Source: Companilactobacillus mishanensis (GTDB lineage Bacteria; Bacillota; Bacilli; Lactobacillales; Lactobacillaceae). From it: a stretch of 64,000 bases of DNA. Under the pieces are notes generated by a model. That model was not told the origin of the DNA. It worked only from the letters and a program-made list of their open reading frames with translations, and made no database searches. Positions 17,908 to 27,333 of the stretch are shown here, piece by piece. Position 1 is the first letter of the stretch. Every line of letters starts with the position of its first letter. The translations under genes and the position numbers were made by a program. Location: NCBI RefSeq assembly GCF_003946505.1, contig NZ_RHON01000003.1:62001-126000 (forward strand). The letters run 5' to 3'.

Positions 17908-17953
17908 AAACAGTTTTTTTCTAGTTAATATAATAGGAAAAACTGTTTTTTAT
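17908..17953 (+). terminator. Terminator of the SMR pair
   Basis: AAAACAGTTTTT pairs with AAAAACTGTTTT around a 16-nt loop and ends in T6. The stretch 17954-18402 that follows is AT-rich with no gene; it should hold the promoter of the next secreted protein, but I cannot place it with confidence. Confidence 0.75.
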
Positions 17954-18402
17954 TTTGCCTATCTTTGTGATTCATTATTTATAACTGATAATTAATCTCG
18001 AGATAATTTGTGTTTGCACCAAAATATAGTTTGCTTGATAACATTATTATCAATTTACTTCGTTTAAAAATAATACTTAATTATCGTAATTCGATATATA
18101 CAGTTAGGAAACTACTATATTTCTGAAATTTGTTAAATTCATTTTCTTTAGTTAGCTAACAATAATTATTTAACTATAGAACTCCTATTCCAAATATATC
18201 CTCTCAATATACCAATATCGTTGGTTGCTTATTTCGAAAAATAACGGTTCATAAAAATCAATTTATAACCGGTTTTATAGTACCTTACATAACTTTGACA
18301 TATGCTGTTACGGCTATTGTATGAGGTGTATTTTCCGTTTATATTTTTACTATGTCCTTAAAACAGATACAGGCAAAAATTTAAATATTTAGGGGAATAT
18401 TG

Positions 18403-19731
18403 ATGAATAAAGTAAAACCAATCACACTAGCTGGAGTAATTTTTTCCAGTCTAATGATCGGCACAACTATCACCACACCGGTCTTGACTTTCGCTGCCAC
18501 ACTCAACTCGCAATATATGGAATACGTGGACAACACGATCGTTTACAGTGTTGAAGGCACAAATCATGTTGTAACGACACAAAGGGTCCATGGAGTACGT
18601 GGATATAAGTGGGCGCTCGAAATCCCTTCAGGATACTCACTTGCGTCATCACAACCAAACTACATTACTTTGGATGCCAACAACTCACGTCTATTCGTTA
18701 AATTAGCAGAAGCTGATAAATCTCACATCGAAACAAAGATAAACTATATAGATTCTGACACAAATCAAGTTTTCCAGACTGAAATATTACGTGGTCACGA
18801 AGGGCAATCTATAACTTTAAATGTTCCTGATTTATACATCTGTGCCAATCCCAACGACAGTCAATACACTCTGATCAAGGGACCTACTAGTCGAGATGTC
18901 TATGTAAAACGCGCACCTTTGGCAAAAAATGAGGTCACAAATACAATTCATTACCGTATTGCCAACTCAACTGGATCATATCTGGTGACTAAACTGGTAA
19001 CCGGCAAAATTGGCGAGAGAGTTTCCGTCGAAGTTCCAGACGGGTATAAATTGAAGTTTCACGAAAGTTCAGTTTATTTATTGCAATATGATGGTGCCAT
19101 TCAAATAATCGATATAGTTAAAGACGATAATGCTGTTTCGACAGAATTAACTTTTGTTGAAGAAGGCACTAATGAAGTAGTGGGTCATTACAAATTAACT
19201 GGTAGTTTTGGCCAAACATTAAACGTTGATTATCCAACTGGTTACTCACCCGTTAACGATTCTGATTCTGTTTTCACGCTTATCAAAGGTCAGGCTAATA
19301 GAACAATCCTTGTTAAAGCTAGTAATGATGGCATTAATCTTTCTTCATTTAAATCTACGGTGATGGTAAAAAGTAAGCAAACTGCTAATTTATACGGTAA
19401 AACTGGTAAATTAAAAGCTTTTCGTTCACTCGCCGGAAATACTGATTGGTTGACCGATAAAAAAGCTACCATTAATGGTCAAACTTATTATCGCGTTTCT
19501 TCAGATGAGTTTGTTAAAGCTAGTGATGTTTTAGAATACACTTCATCTGTCGGAACTATTAATGCTAGTTCGGGTGATGTGAAGCCTCTATATAACTCAG
19601 AAGGCAAACGAAGTACTCGATCTGTTGCGCCAAATACAGCTTGGTATACTGATAAATATGCAATTATCAACGGTCAAAAAATGTTTAGAATTTCAACCAA
19701 TGAATGGATCAAAGCTTCGGATATTAGTTAA
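18403..19731 (+). CDS. Secreted MucBP-like / SLAP-repeat surface protein 1
   Basis: A 442-residue exported protein. The signal peptide runs to about residue 32 (LTFAA). Three roughly 65-residue MucBP-like modules follow (about 100-305), each reading T-x-x-x-x-Y/F-x-x-x-x-T ... L-x-G-x-x-G-x-x-x-x-x-x-P-x-x-Y. The C-terminus has two roughly 60-residue modules with the pattern LY-x-x-x-G-x-x-x-x-x-R ... W-x-x-D-K-x-x-x-I-N-G-Q-x-x-x-R-x-S-x-x-E-x-x-K-A-S-D, the SLAP/DUF5776-type wall-binding repeat. There is no LPxTG, so attachment should be non-covalent. AGGGG precedes ATG 18403. Two related proteins lie at 22145 and 62264. Confidence 0.75.
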   Translation: MNKVKPITLAGVIFSSLMIGTTITTPVLTFAATLNSQYMEYVDNTIVYSVEGTNHVVTTQRVHGVRGYKWALEIPSGYSLASSQPNYITLDANNSRLFVKLAEADKSHIETKINYIDSDTNQVFQTEILRGHEGQSITLNVPDLYICANPNDSQYTLIKGPTSRDVYVKRAPLAKNEVTNTIHYRIANSTGSYLVTKLVTGKIGERVSVEVPDGYKLKFHESSVYLLQYDGAIQIIDIVKDDNAVSTELTFVEEGTNEVVGHYKLTGSFGQTLNVDYPTGYSPVNDSDSVFTLIKGQANRTILVKASNDGINLSSFKSTVMVKSKQTANLYGKTGKLKAFRSLAGNTDWLTDKKATINGQTYYRVSSDEFVKASDVLEYTSSVGTINASSGDVKPLYNSEGKRSTRSVAPNTAWYTDKYAIINGQKMFRISTNEWIKASDIS

Positions 19732-19743
19732 TTTAAACAGAAA

Positions 19744-19769
19744 AAAAGCAGGACAATTGTCCTGCTTTT
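19744..19769. terminator. Terminator, perfect palindrome
   Basis: AAAAGCAGGACAA / TTGTCCTGCTTTT forms a 13-bp uninterrupted stem just after the stop codon of the surface protein. The T tract is short (T4), so efficiency is uncertain. Confidence 0.75.
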
Positions 19770-19895
19770 CGTATATACAAAAATATGTTAGTTCTCTTCC
19801 CACATTTAATTATGAACGAAAATTGGATGAAGTACAAGACTGTTATTTGAAGAGAATACGTAATAACATAGGATACCTAATAAGGGGGTATTCGC

Positions 19896-21998
19896 ATGTC
19901 TGACAAAACATTTCAAGCCGAACAAAATCATCTCCAAGAAGTTTATGACACGTTACAGTCCACTTTTGAATTGATCGACAAATCTCTTAAGGAAAACGCC
20001 AAGACTGCCCGAGAATTCAAACAAGATTCCGGTAAAAGGACGGCCCTCAACTTTGACAGTTACGCCGACAATCTTGATACCTTCGCAGCTATGGAAACCA
20101 TGAACAAACAAATCGATTACTACAACCTTAAGCAGGAGCAAATGGAAACTACTAAAAATAAAATAACTCGCTTCCTTCCCGCTCCATATTTTGCTCGTAT
20201 CGATTTGAAATATCCTGATGAGTCTCAAGAAATTCCCTTCTACATTGGTTCAGCCGGATTTTCTCCAACTCCAGAAGATCCAATGATTCTCGACTGGCGC
20301 TCACCGATTGCTGATTTATACTACAACAATAAAATGGGACAAACATCCTATCTGGCAAATAATCGAGACGTTGAAGTTTCGGTGGACACTCGTCGGCAAT
20401 TTTTGTTACACCAAAATAAGCTCGATGATATCTTTGATTCAGATGTAGCGATTCAAGATCCACTGTTAGTCAAAACTTTACAGGAAAATAAAAGTAATCA
20501 AATGGGGTCGATCACAGCCACCATTCAAAGTGAACAAAATGTAATTATCCGAGACACCGATAGCCAAGCGTTACTAGTGAATGGGATTGCTGGAAGTGGT
20601 AAGACATCGGTCGTCCTACAACGTATAGCTTATTTGCTATACCGTTATCGAGAAAATCTTGTCGCTGATGATGTCTTATTATTGACGCCAAACTGCCTTT
20701 TCACAACTTATATCAATCGTGTTTTACCAAGCTTAGGTGAAGAATCGCCTCGACAAATGACCTTCCAACAATTGTTGGATCAATTTGTTGATACTAAAAC
20801 TGAATTTGAAGGTAATCGAAGCCATGTCGAATTGCTTTCGCAAGAATTACCTAAACTAGAATTAGATACCAACAATTTCCGAAATATTAAGCTAAATGGA
20901 AAGTTACTTTTTGGAAAAACTACTATTAAGAAGTATTTTGACCAAACTCCTAAGACCCTCACATTAAAAAAACGTCTGACTGCCCTAACTTCCACACTAA
21001 TATCAATTTTGGAAAACACCATCCAACGCGATTCACTTTCTGATGAAAAACAAGCTGAATTAAGTGAATTGACAGAATCTCAGCAGGAAAAGATATTCGG
21101 TAAGACAATCACTCCCAGCTCGGACAAACAAGTCCAACAAGCGACCAAGTTGATGCTTCAATGGCAATTTCGCAAAGTAAGTAAAGTTTTGAGTAATATG
21201 AGCTGGTTAAATCTTCCAACTATCGTCGATAATTTAACAAAGACAAATACAAAAAATAAATTGGATTATGCATATGCAAATCTATATTTAAAGAATCTAA
21301 CTAACAAATCTCTAAGATTCGTAATGATCGATGAAATTCAAGATTACAGTCTCGACCAAATAAAATTTCTTATCTCCGCATATCCAAAAGCTTCGTGGAC
21401 ATTGGTCGGCGACGAGTTTCAATCAATTCAAGATTCCAAGACACCGCTAACCTTTGATCAGTTAAAAAAGGTGTTCGAAGCTCATTCGATTAAAGTTAAA
21501 CAGCGTGACCTAGTAACGAGTTATCGTTCAAGTGGTCCGATAACGAAAACTTTTGTCAGTTATGGATCCCCTGAGCTAATTAATAAAGTCAAAATAATTC
21601 AGACCAATGGAGAAAATCCACAATTATTCCAAAGTTCAGATGAAGACGAACTTTTTGAGAATATTAAATCTCAGATCGAACAATTTTCTCTAAATAAATT
21701 GTCTGCAATTATTACATCTGAAACAAAAGAGTCACAAAATATTGTTAAATATCTGGATAATCCGAACATTATGGTCGCAAGTGACCGTAGCAACTTACCT
21801 GAAAAAGGAATCGTCGTTCTTCCGCTGACTTTGGCCAAAGGTTTGGAGTTCGATAATGTAATAATTGCAAACGTTAACAATTCTTACTACACCGGTAAAG
21901 TTGGAAGCAATCGACTTTACACCGCCTTTTCTCGTGCCTCTAAAAAATTATTTATTAATAGTATCGATAAATTTAAACCAAACTATAACTTTAACTAA
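19896..21998 (+). CDS. HelD-type UvrD/Rep superfamily helicase
   Basis: A 700-residue SF1 ATPase of the HelD (RNA polymerase-recycling) type. A coiled-coil N-terminus (to about residue 120) leads to PMILDWRSPIADLYY, a HelD family signature. Walker A is GIAGSGKTSV (about 229), Walker B is MIDEIQDYS, and late motifs are TSYRSS, LTLAKGLEFDNVI and LYTAFSRASKKLF. HelD pulls stalled RNA polymerase off DNA using ATP. AAGGGGG precedes ATG 19896. It is somewhat shorter than the roughly 770-residue Bacillus protein but matches the length common in lactobacilli. Monocistronic. Confidence 0.85.
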   Translation: MSDKTFQAEQNHLQEVYDTLQSTFELIDKSLKENAKTAREFKQDSGKRTALNFDSYADNLDTFAAMETMNKQIDYYNLKQEQMETTKNKITRFLPAPYFARIDLKYPDESQEIPFYIGSAGFSPTPEDPMILDWRSPIADLYYNNKMGQTSYLANNRDVEVSVDTRRQFLLHQNKLDDIFDSDVAIQDPLLVKTLQENKSNQMGSITATIQSEQNVIIRDTDSQALLVNGIAGSGKTSVVLQRIAYLLYRYRENLVADDVLLLTPNCLFTTYINRVLPSLGEESPRQMTFQQLLDQFVDTKTEFEGNRSHVELLSQELPKLELDTNNFRNIKLNGKLLFGKTTIKKYFDQTPKTLTLKKRLTALTSTLISILENTIQRDSLSDEKQAELSELTESQQEKIFGKTITPSSDKQVQQATKLMLQWQFRKVSKVLSNMSWLNLPTIVDNLTKTNTKNKLDYAYANLYLKNLTNKSLRFVMIDEIQDYSLDQIKFLISAYPKASWTLVGDEFQSIQDSKTPLTFDQLKKVFEAHSIKVKQRDLVTSYRSSGPITKTFVSYGSPELINKVKIIQTNGENPQLFQSSDEDELFENIKSQIEQFSLNKLSAIITSETKESQNIVKYLDNPNIMVASDRSNLPEKGIVVLPLTLAKGLEFDNVIIANVNNSYYTGKVGSNRLYTAFSRASKKLFINSIDKFKPNYNFN

Positions 21999-22144
21999 AA
22001 TTCAATTAATTGATAATTATTTTTTTGTATTCAAAATTTAATATTCATGTCATGGTTTAGAAACTGTATTAATACTATTATTAAAGACGAAATATCGATA
22101 TAACAACTGAGGGTTATATTCGGATTTTAGAGGAGGATTACGAC

Positions 22145-23635
22145 ATGAAAAAATCAAAAAGCATTTTGGTAACTAGCGCCGTCGTAGCTAGTCTTGCTTT
22201 GGGAACAGTCTCTACTGCGGTTACATCACAGACATCCCAAGCATCAATCATTGACAATATTCAAAATATCTTTAGTGGTGCTGGTTCTGGCATTTCAACA
22301 ACAGGTGGAATTGATGTTAAATCATTGAAGACAATCACACTTCCTGCAGGTGCAGATCCTAATGATTCCACAACCATTGAAGCTGCTATTGGGGGAACAC
22401 CAACCTTTTATGGCATGATTCCTGCAAAAGTAACTAGTGTTGATGATAAGGGTGATGGTACGGGTACAATTCATTTTGGCCCTGACTTTGATAATTTAGG
22501 TTCAATTGGTAAGGCACTTCAAGGTATTAGCGGAATTGTCTTGAATGCAGAAGTAGACTATAAGACTGCTTCATCGATTACATTTGCAAATGGAGCAACT
22601 TCATTAAATACTAAAAAGGGTGACAAAATTAGTTTGAAGGACGATCAAACTCTTTACAAAATGTCCGATCCTAATGCTACTGCTACACTAATCAGCGATG
22701 GTGGTTTCAACTACGCATATCCTGGTACATACAGCATCACTGTCCAAGCTGTTAACGATTCAACAAAGAGTGAAGAAACTACTTTGACTGTTAACGTTCT
22801 TGACGCAACTATTCAAAACGCTAACCAAACTGTTCTTCAAGGTTCAGATTGGAGCAGCTCAAACAAAGCTACTGCTCAAGATTCACTTGGACAAGCTCTT
22901 GATCTAACTAGTTCAAATGTAAATACAAGTAAAGTTGGTTCACAAAATGTTACCTATACAGGTGTAGATCCTTCATTAGGTGCTGATGGCGAACCTATCA
23001 CATTTACATTTACTGGTACTGTTAACGTTGTTAAGGCTGATGCCAATCTAACTGTTAACTTCCAAGACGCTTCAACTAGCCAAATTGTTGACACTACAAC
23101 ACTTACTGGTGCTAGCGGTCAATCTGTTGACATCACAGCTCCATCAGGCTATGACCTTGTAAACAGCTCTGACAGCTCTGTTACATTGCAAAAAGGTTCT
23201 AACGCTAAAACTGTTCAAGTTATCAAATCTGGTTCATCAGTTGCCACTCCATTTTCAGGAACAATCGCTACATTCCCTAATGGGGGTGTAGTTCCTCTAT
23301 ACAATGGTGAAGGTACACAATCTACACGTTCACTTGGTGCGGACTCAGCTTGGCAATCAGACCAAACTAAGACTATCAACGGTGAAAAATACTACCGTGT
23401 ATCAACTGACGAATGGGTAAAAGCCTCACAAGTTTACGAATATTCTGGACAAAACCGTTCAATCACTACTAACTCTGGTGCAGTCAAAGCCTTGTACGCA
23501 ACAGACGGATCAAGATCAAATAGATCACTTGCTCCAGGTAGCGCATGGTTTACAGATAAGTTAGCAAACATCAACGGAACACAAATGTACCGTGTTTCAA
23601 CTAACGAATGGGTTGCTGCTTCAGACGTAAATTAA
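22145..23635 (+). CDS. Secreted Ig-like / SLAP-repeat surface protein 2
   Basis: A 496-residue exported protein with a signal peptide ending near residue 35 (SQASIID). A unique N-terminal region (about 40-155) is followed by bulk beta-sandwich/Ig-like modules (about 155-300). A MucBP-like module (ADANLTVNFQDASTSQIVD ... PSGYDLV) comes next. The two C-terminal SLAP/DUF5776-type repeats carry YYRVSTDEWVKASQV and MYRVSTNEWVAASDV. Codon use is more biased (GGT, GCT, GAA, CAA) than in neighbours, which suggests high expression. GAGGAGGA lies upstream. No sortase motif. Likely a cell-surface or S-layer-like protein. Confidence 0.7.
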   Translation: MKKSKSILVTSAVVASLALGTVSTAVTSQTSQASIIDNIQNIFSGAGSGISTTGGIDVKSLKTITLPAGADPNDSTTIEAAIGGTPTFYGMIPAKVTSVDDKGDGTGTIHFGPDFDNLGSIGKALQGISGIVLNAEVDYKTASSITFANGATSLNTKKGDKISLKDDQTLYKMSDPNATATLISDGGFNYAYPGTYSITVQAVNDSTKSEETTLTVNVLDATIQNANQTVLQGSDWSSSNKATAQDSLGQALDLTSSNVNTSKVGSQNVTYTGVDPSLGADGEPITFTFTGTVNVVKADANLTVNFQDASTSQIVDTTTLTGASGQSVDITAPSGYDLVNSSDSSVTLQKGSNAKTVQVIKSGSSVATPFSGTIATFPNGGVVPLYNGEGTQSTRSLGADSAWQSDQTKTINGEKYYRVSTDEWVKASQVYEYSGQNRSITTNSGAVKALYATDGSRSNRSLAPGSAWFTDKLANINGTQMYRVSTNEWVAASDVN

Positions 23636-23649
23636 ACTTTAATATTATA

Positions 23650-23683
23650 AGTCGATATCTCAAATGAGGTATTGGCTTTTTTT
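23650..23683 (+). terminator. Terminator of surface protein 2
   Basis: AGTCGATATCTC pairs with GAGGTATTGGCT through several G-U pairs, followed by T7. Confidence 0.7.
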
Positions 23684-23794
23684 ATTTTCAAAATTTTAAA
23701 ATGATATATTTAGAATTTTGCTCCAGATTCACTATTTTGTCTTATTCCCGTCATAATGGTATTATTGGTATCAACCATTTTAGGGGGGATTTAT

Positions 23795-24112
23795 ATGGAA
23801 AAATTAGTACGTAATAAAATCCCAAATATCGTTGGGGATAAAGCAGAATTTGAAACTTTATCGAATGAAAAATATCGCATAGTTTTGAGAGACAAACTTG
23901 TTGAGGAAGCAAAGGAAGTAAAAAAAGCCGACTCACGTGCCAATCTAGTTGAAGAATTAGGGGACCTAGAAGAAGTAATGCGTGCAATTTTGGACGACGC
24001 ATCTATCACTTATGAAGAAATGGATAGCATTCGCCAATCAAAAAATACTCAAAAGGGAAACTTCTCAGAAAAAATCGTTATGATAACTGATGATGATCCC
24101 CAAACTGCTTAG
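23795..24112 (+). CDS. MazG-like nucleotide pyrophosphohydrolase family protein
   Basis: A 105-residue protein starting MEKLVRNKIPNIV at ATG 23795, preceded by AGGGGGGA. An upstream in-frame start at 23756 lacks a ribosome site. The KLVRNKIP start, the helix with EEAKEV and the ELGDLEEVMRAI stretch match the phosphoribosyl-ATP pyrophosphohydrolase/MazG-like all-alpha fold, where the E-x-x-E ... E-x-x-D residues bind Mg2+ and NTP. It may hydrolyse non-canonical nucleotides ('house-cleaning'). No his genes are nearby, so a role in histidine synthesis is unlikely. Confidence 0.7.
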   Translation: MEKLVRNKIPNIVGDKAEFETLSNEKYRIVLRDKLVEEAKEVKKADSRANLVEELGDLEEVMRAILDDASITYEEMDSIRQSKNTQKGNFSEKIVMITDDDPQTA

Positions 24113-24147
24113 TTCTTAAATTTGAATTAGGCTATTCTTATACATAT

Positions 24148-24179
24148 AACTGTAGATTGTGAAATTTCACAAAACAGTT
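24148..24179. promoter_or_regulatory. Palindromic operator-like site before the DUF1304 gene
   Basis: A perfect 16-nt palindrome, TTGTGAAATTTCACAA (24157-24172), is nested inside AACTGT/ACAGTT. It overlaps the expected -35 region of a promoter whose -10 is TATAAT at 24190-24195, so repressor binding is likely. Confidence 0.5.
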
Positions 24180-24215
24180 TATCATTAAATATAATTACAT
24201 TTGGAGGATATTTAT

Positions 24216-24587
24216 ATGGATTTAGTTGCCCTATTTATCGTTGCACTTATTGCAATTGAACACGTTGGAATCGGAGCATTCGAAATTTTTGGAAATACTC
24301 AAGCACAAGCCAAAGCATTCGATATGCCTGAAGACTTCGTTTCTCAAAAGAACGCCAAAACTGCATTAGCTAACCAAGGAATCTACAACGCAATGCTAGG
24401 AATCTTGACACTAGTATTTATCTTGATTTTCCCAATCGGAATTTTAAGAGTTATTCTCACATTGATGATGCTATTTATCGTTATCGTAGCCATTTTTGGA
24501 GGATTCACAGTAACCAAAAAAATTCTTTTAATGCAAGGACTACCTGCCTTAATTGGATTGATCTTAGTATTTTTCTTCTATCGTTAA
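24216..24587 (+). CDS. DUF1304 family membrane protein
   Basis: A 123-residue membrane protein with four helices. It begins MDLVALFIVALIAIEHVGIGAFEIF; the IEH...EIF pattern in helix 1 and the NQGIYNAMLG stretch before helix 2 are typical of the DUF1304/YqjF-like family. ATG 24216 follows GGAGG by 8 nt. Function of the family is unknown. Its private palindrome suggests a dedicated regulator. Confidence 0.8.
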   Translation: MDLVALFIVALIAIEHVGIGAFEIFGNTQAQAKAFDMPEDFVSQKNAKTALANQGIYNAMLGILTLVFILIFPIGILRVILTLMMLFIVIVAIFGGFTVTKKILLMQGLPALIGLILVFFFYR

Positions 24588-24657
24588 AATAAATAATGGA
24601 CAAGCTGATTTTTAAACTATAATAAAGTAATACTTTATTTAGAATGGATACAATTTG

Positions 24658-26262
24658 ATGAAAAAAGATTCATTATTAAAAAGTTCGCTTTGGATTTCGT
24701 TAAGTGGAATCTTTTCAAGAGTTTTAGCTGTTGTTTACATTATTCCTTGGAATATTTGGATCGGTGCCGGAGCAGGACTAGCATACGTCACTGTTGCCAA
24801 CGCTATATACGCCAAGGTTTATAACATATACAATCTATTCTTGATAATCGCCACTGCCGGAATTCCATCGGCAATTTCAAAAGAAGTCGCGGCCCAGAAT
24901 TCAATTGGGCAATATGACCAAAGTGAAAAAATACTGAAGAAATATAGTATCTACATGACACTTATCGGTGTCGTTTTGGCTGCTATTATGTTTTTCGGAG
25001 CAAAATACGTTTCGATAATATTTGCAGCAGGTGATACTCGTGTTATCACACCAATAAAATATTTGAGTATCGCTCTGTTAGTCATCCCCGCATTGGGTAT
25101 TTTAAGAGGATATATTCAAGGATATGCTTTGATTTCGCTATCTGCTTTTTCACAGGTTATTGAACAAATTGCCCGTGTTGCCTACATGTTGTATACGACC
25201 TATACAATCATGATCATCAGTAAAGGTAGCTACCTGGATGCCATCAATCAGTCAACGTTAGCTTCGTTTATTGGTGCCACATTGGCATACATTTTCTTAC
25301 TTTGGATTCGTCACCGTGCTCGCAAGAATCTTCCTGAAACAAAGGTTACAGATGAGGCATTAAGACCTCAAATAAGTTTCAATGGAATGCTTAAATCAGC
25401 TATTCCATTCTTACTGGTAGATACAATAATGGTTGTTTTACAACTATTTGATCAAACAACTTTCTCATGGATTTATGAATTCATCCTACACGCAAGTAAA
25501 CATACGATTGATAATCTATTCGGTATGTTTGGATTCCAGGCTAACAAACTTATCATGGTTTTAGTTTCATTGGCCATTTCAGTTTCCGCATCTATCATTC
25601 CTGCCCTTTCAGCATTGATAAGTCGTAAATCAGAGAAAAAACAAATTCAAAACTTGATGAGAAATATCGTTGAGTTTACGATTTTCATTATTTTACCTGC
25701 CACTTTCGGTATGATTGCTATTAGTCGTCAACTTTGGACTCTGTTTTATGTTCCAAGTTTCCAAGGGACTTACATTCTTATTGTTTCTTGTGCTGAAGCT
25801 ATTTTCTACTGCATCTTCATGATCCTAGAAAACATCTTACAGGTCACACATCACGTTAAAAAATCGATGTATTACCTCGGTATAGCTTATTTGATTAAGA
25901 TGGTTCTACAACTCCCATTAACAGTTTACTTAGCTGCTTATGGTCCACTATTAGCTTCAACTATTGCATTCATGGTTATGGGACATTTTGCTTTCAGACT
26001 ATTGAATAAAGAATACGATATCGTCGATAAAGCCTTAGGCAAACGTTTGATAATCGTTGCCGTAAATAGTTTGATCATGTTAGTTCTAGTCGGTGCATCA
26101 GTCTTCGGAATTACCTTTATGATTTCTGATGCTGGTAAAGTTGGTTCTGGTATTGTATTAACGATTGGTGCCGTCATCGGAATCATAGTTTACGCTCTGT
26201 TAAGTTACAAAACTGGAGCACTACAAATTCTCAAAAAGATCCGTAACACAGAAATTTACTAA
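24658..26262 (+). CDS. Lipid II flippase, MurJ/YtgP (MOP superfamily)
   Basis: A 534-residue polytopic protein with about 14 helices. It starts KKDSLLKSSLWISLSGIFSRVLAVVYIIPW, typical of YtgP/SpoVB-type members of the MOP superfamily. YtgP is the Bacillus MurJ orthologue that moves lipid II across the cytoplasmic membrane for peptidoglycan synthesis. ATG 24658 has GGA about 9 nt upstream; TTG 24655 is an alternative. The length fits MurJ/YtgP. A broader polysaccharide flippase role cannot be excluded. Confidence 0.75.
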   Translation: MKKDSLLKSSLWISLSGIFSRVLAVVYIIPWNIWIGAGAGLAYVTVANAIYAKVYNIYNLFLIIATAGIPSAISKEVAAQNSIGQYDQSEKILKKYSIYMTLIGVVLAAIMFFGAKYVSIIFAAGDTRVITPIKYLSIALLVIPALGILRGYIQGYALISLSAFSQVIEQIARVAYMLYTTYTIMIISKGSYLDAINQSTLASFIGATLAYIFLLWIRHRARKNLPETKVTDEALRPQISFNGMLKSAIPFLLVDTIMVVLQLFDQTTFSWIYEFILHASKHTIDNLFGMFGFQANKLIMVLVSLAISVSASIIPALSALISRKSEKKQIQNLMRNIVEFTIFIILPATFGMIAISRQLWTLFYVPSFQGTYILIVSCAEAIFYCIFMILENILQVTHHVKKSMYYLGIAYLIKMVLQLPLTVYLAAYGPLLASTIAFMVMGHFAFRLLNKEYDIVDKALGKRLIIVAVNSLIMLVLVGASVFGITFMISDAGKVGSGIVLTIGAVIGIIVYALLSYKTGALQILKKIRNTEIY

Positions 26263-26361
26263 AATAAGCCACATGGCTTATTTTTTTTACAAGTTGACGG
26301 CAAAATATCACAATGTTAATCTTTTATTATTTCAAAGGTCAATAATCAGGAGGAAGAAAAT

Positions 26362-27234
26362 TTGCTAGTAGGTAGTATAGAAGCCGGTGGGACAAAGTTT
26401 GTCTGTGCTGTTGGTGATGAAGATTATCGTATTAAAGACAGTGTGCATTTCCCAACAACAACGCCAGAGGAAACTCTCCGCAAAACTATTGATTACTTCA
26501 AGAAATTCGATGTTGAAGCAATTGGTATCGCATCATTTGGTCCAATCGAATTAAGAAAAAACTCTCCAAAATATGGTTACATTACAAAGACTCCCAAGCC
26601 AAATTGGGAAAATACTGATTTCGTGGGAACTCTCAAAAAGGAATTAAATGTACCAATGTTTTGGACAACTGACGTTAACGGCTCTGCCTACGGTGAATAC
26701 GTTATGTCGACTCTTTCAAACGAAAAAATTGAATCACTAGTTTATTACACTATCGGAACTGGTGTCGGTGGTGGAGCTATCAAGAACGGCGAATTCGTCG
26801 GTACTGTTGGACATCCAGAAATGGGACATACGTTACTAAAACGCCATCCTGACGATTTAGATTTCAAAGGTATCTGTCCATTCCATGGTGACTGTCTAGA
26901 AGGCCTAGTAGCTGGACCAACATTCGACGCTCGTCTTGGTAAACCTGGTAAAGATGTACCCCAATCAGATCATGTTTGGGACATTATGGCCTATTACGTT
27001 GCCCAAGCAGCACTTCAAGTTACATTGATCCTTCGTCCAGATAAAGTTGTTTTCGGTGGTGGAGTTGTCAGTGAACCATTCCTAGACAAAGTACGTGCAC
27101 AATTCAAAGAACTACTTAACGGTTACGTCGAAGTTGGCGATTTGAAGAAGTACATCACTATGCCATTGGTAAAAGACAATGGCTCAGCAACATTAGGCGA
27201 TTTTGCTTTAGCAATACGCGAACTACAAGAATAA
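26362..27234 (+). CDS. scrK: ROK-family fructokinase
   Basis: A 290-residue ROK kinase: GSIEAGGTKFVCAVG is the ATP-phosphate loop near the N-terminus, FGPIELRKNSPKYGYI the sugar-binding region, TIGTGVGGGAI the second phosphate loop, and GHPEMGHTLLKRHPDD..CPFHGDCLEGL the zinc-binding His/Cys cluster of ROK fructokinases. It phosphorylates fructose to fructose-6-phosphate in the cytoplasm. TTG start with AGGAGG 8 nt upstream. It stands alone without sucrose genes nearby. Confidence 0.85.
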   Translation: MLVGSIEAGGTKFVCAVGDEDYRIKDSVHFPTTTPEETLRKTIDYFKKFDVEAIGIASFGPIELRKNSPKYGYITKTPKPNWENTDFVGTLKKELNVPMFWTTDVNGSAYGEYVMSTLSNEKIESLVYYTIGTGVGGGAIKNGEFVGTVGHPEMGHTLLKRHPDDLDFKGICPFHGDCLEGLVAGPTFDARLGKPGKDVPQSDHVWDIMAYYVAQAALQVTLILRPDKVVFGGGVVSEPFLDKVRAQFKELLNGYVEVGDLKKYITMPLVKDNGSATLGDFALAIRELQE

Positions 27235-27280
27235 TTCAGAGCGAAAAATAAAACGGTAGCCTCTGAGCATTTAGGTAAGC

Positions 27281-27317
27281 ACACAAAAAGGAGATCTCAA
27301 TCGAGGTCTCCTTTTGT
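27281..27317. terminator. Bidirectional terminator
   Basis: CAAAAAGGAGATCTC and GAGGTCTCCTTTTG form a stem with A/T tracts on both sides. It separates the fructokinase (+) from the convergent decarboxylase-like gene (-). Confidence 0.8.
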
Positions 27318-27333
27318 GTATTCATAATAAATT

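Noticed and set aside
19625..19903. 92-codon frame overlapping the end of surface protein 1 and the terminator
   Set aside because: Runs through the surface-protein end in another frame and a strong terminator hairpin, with no ribosome site.
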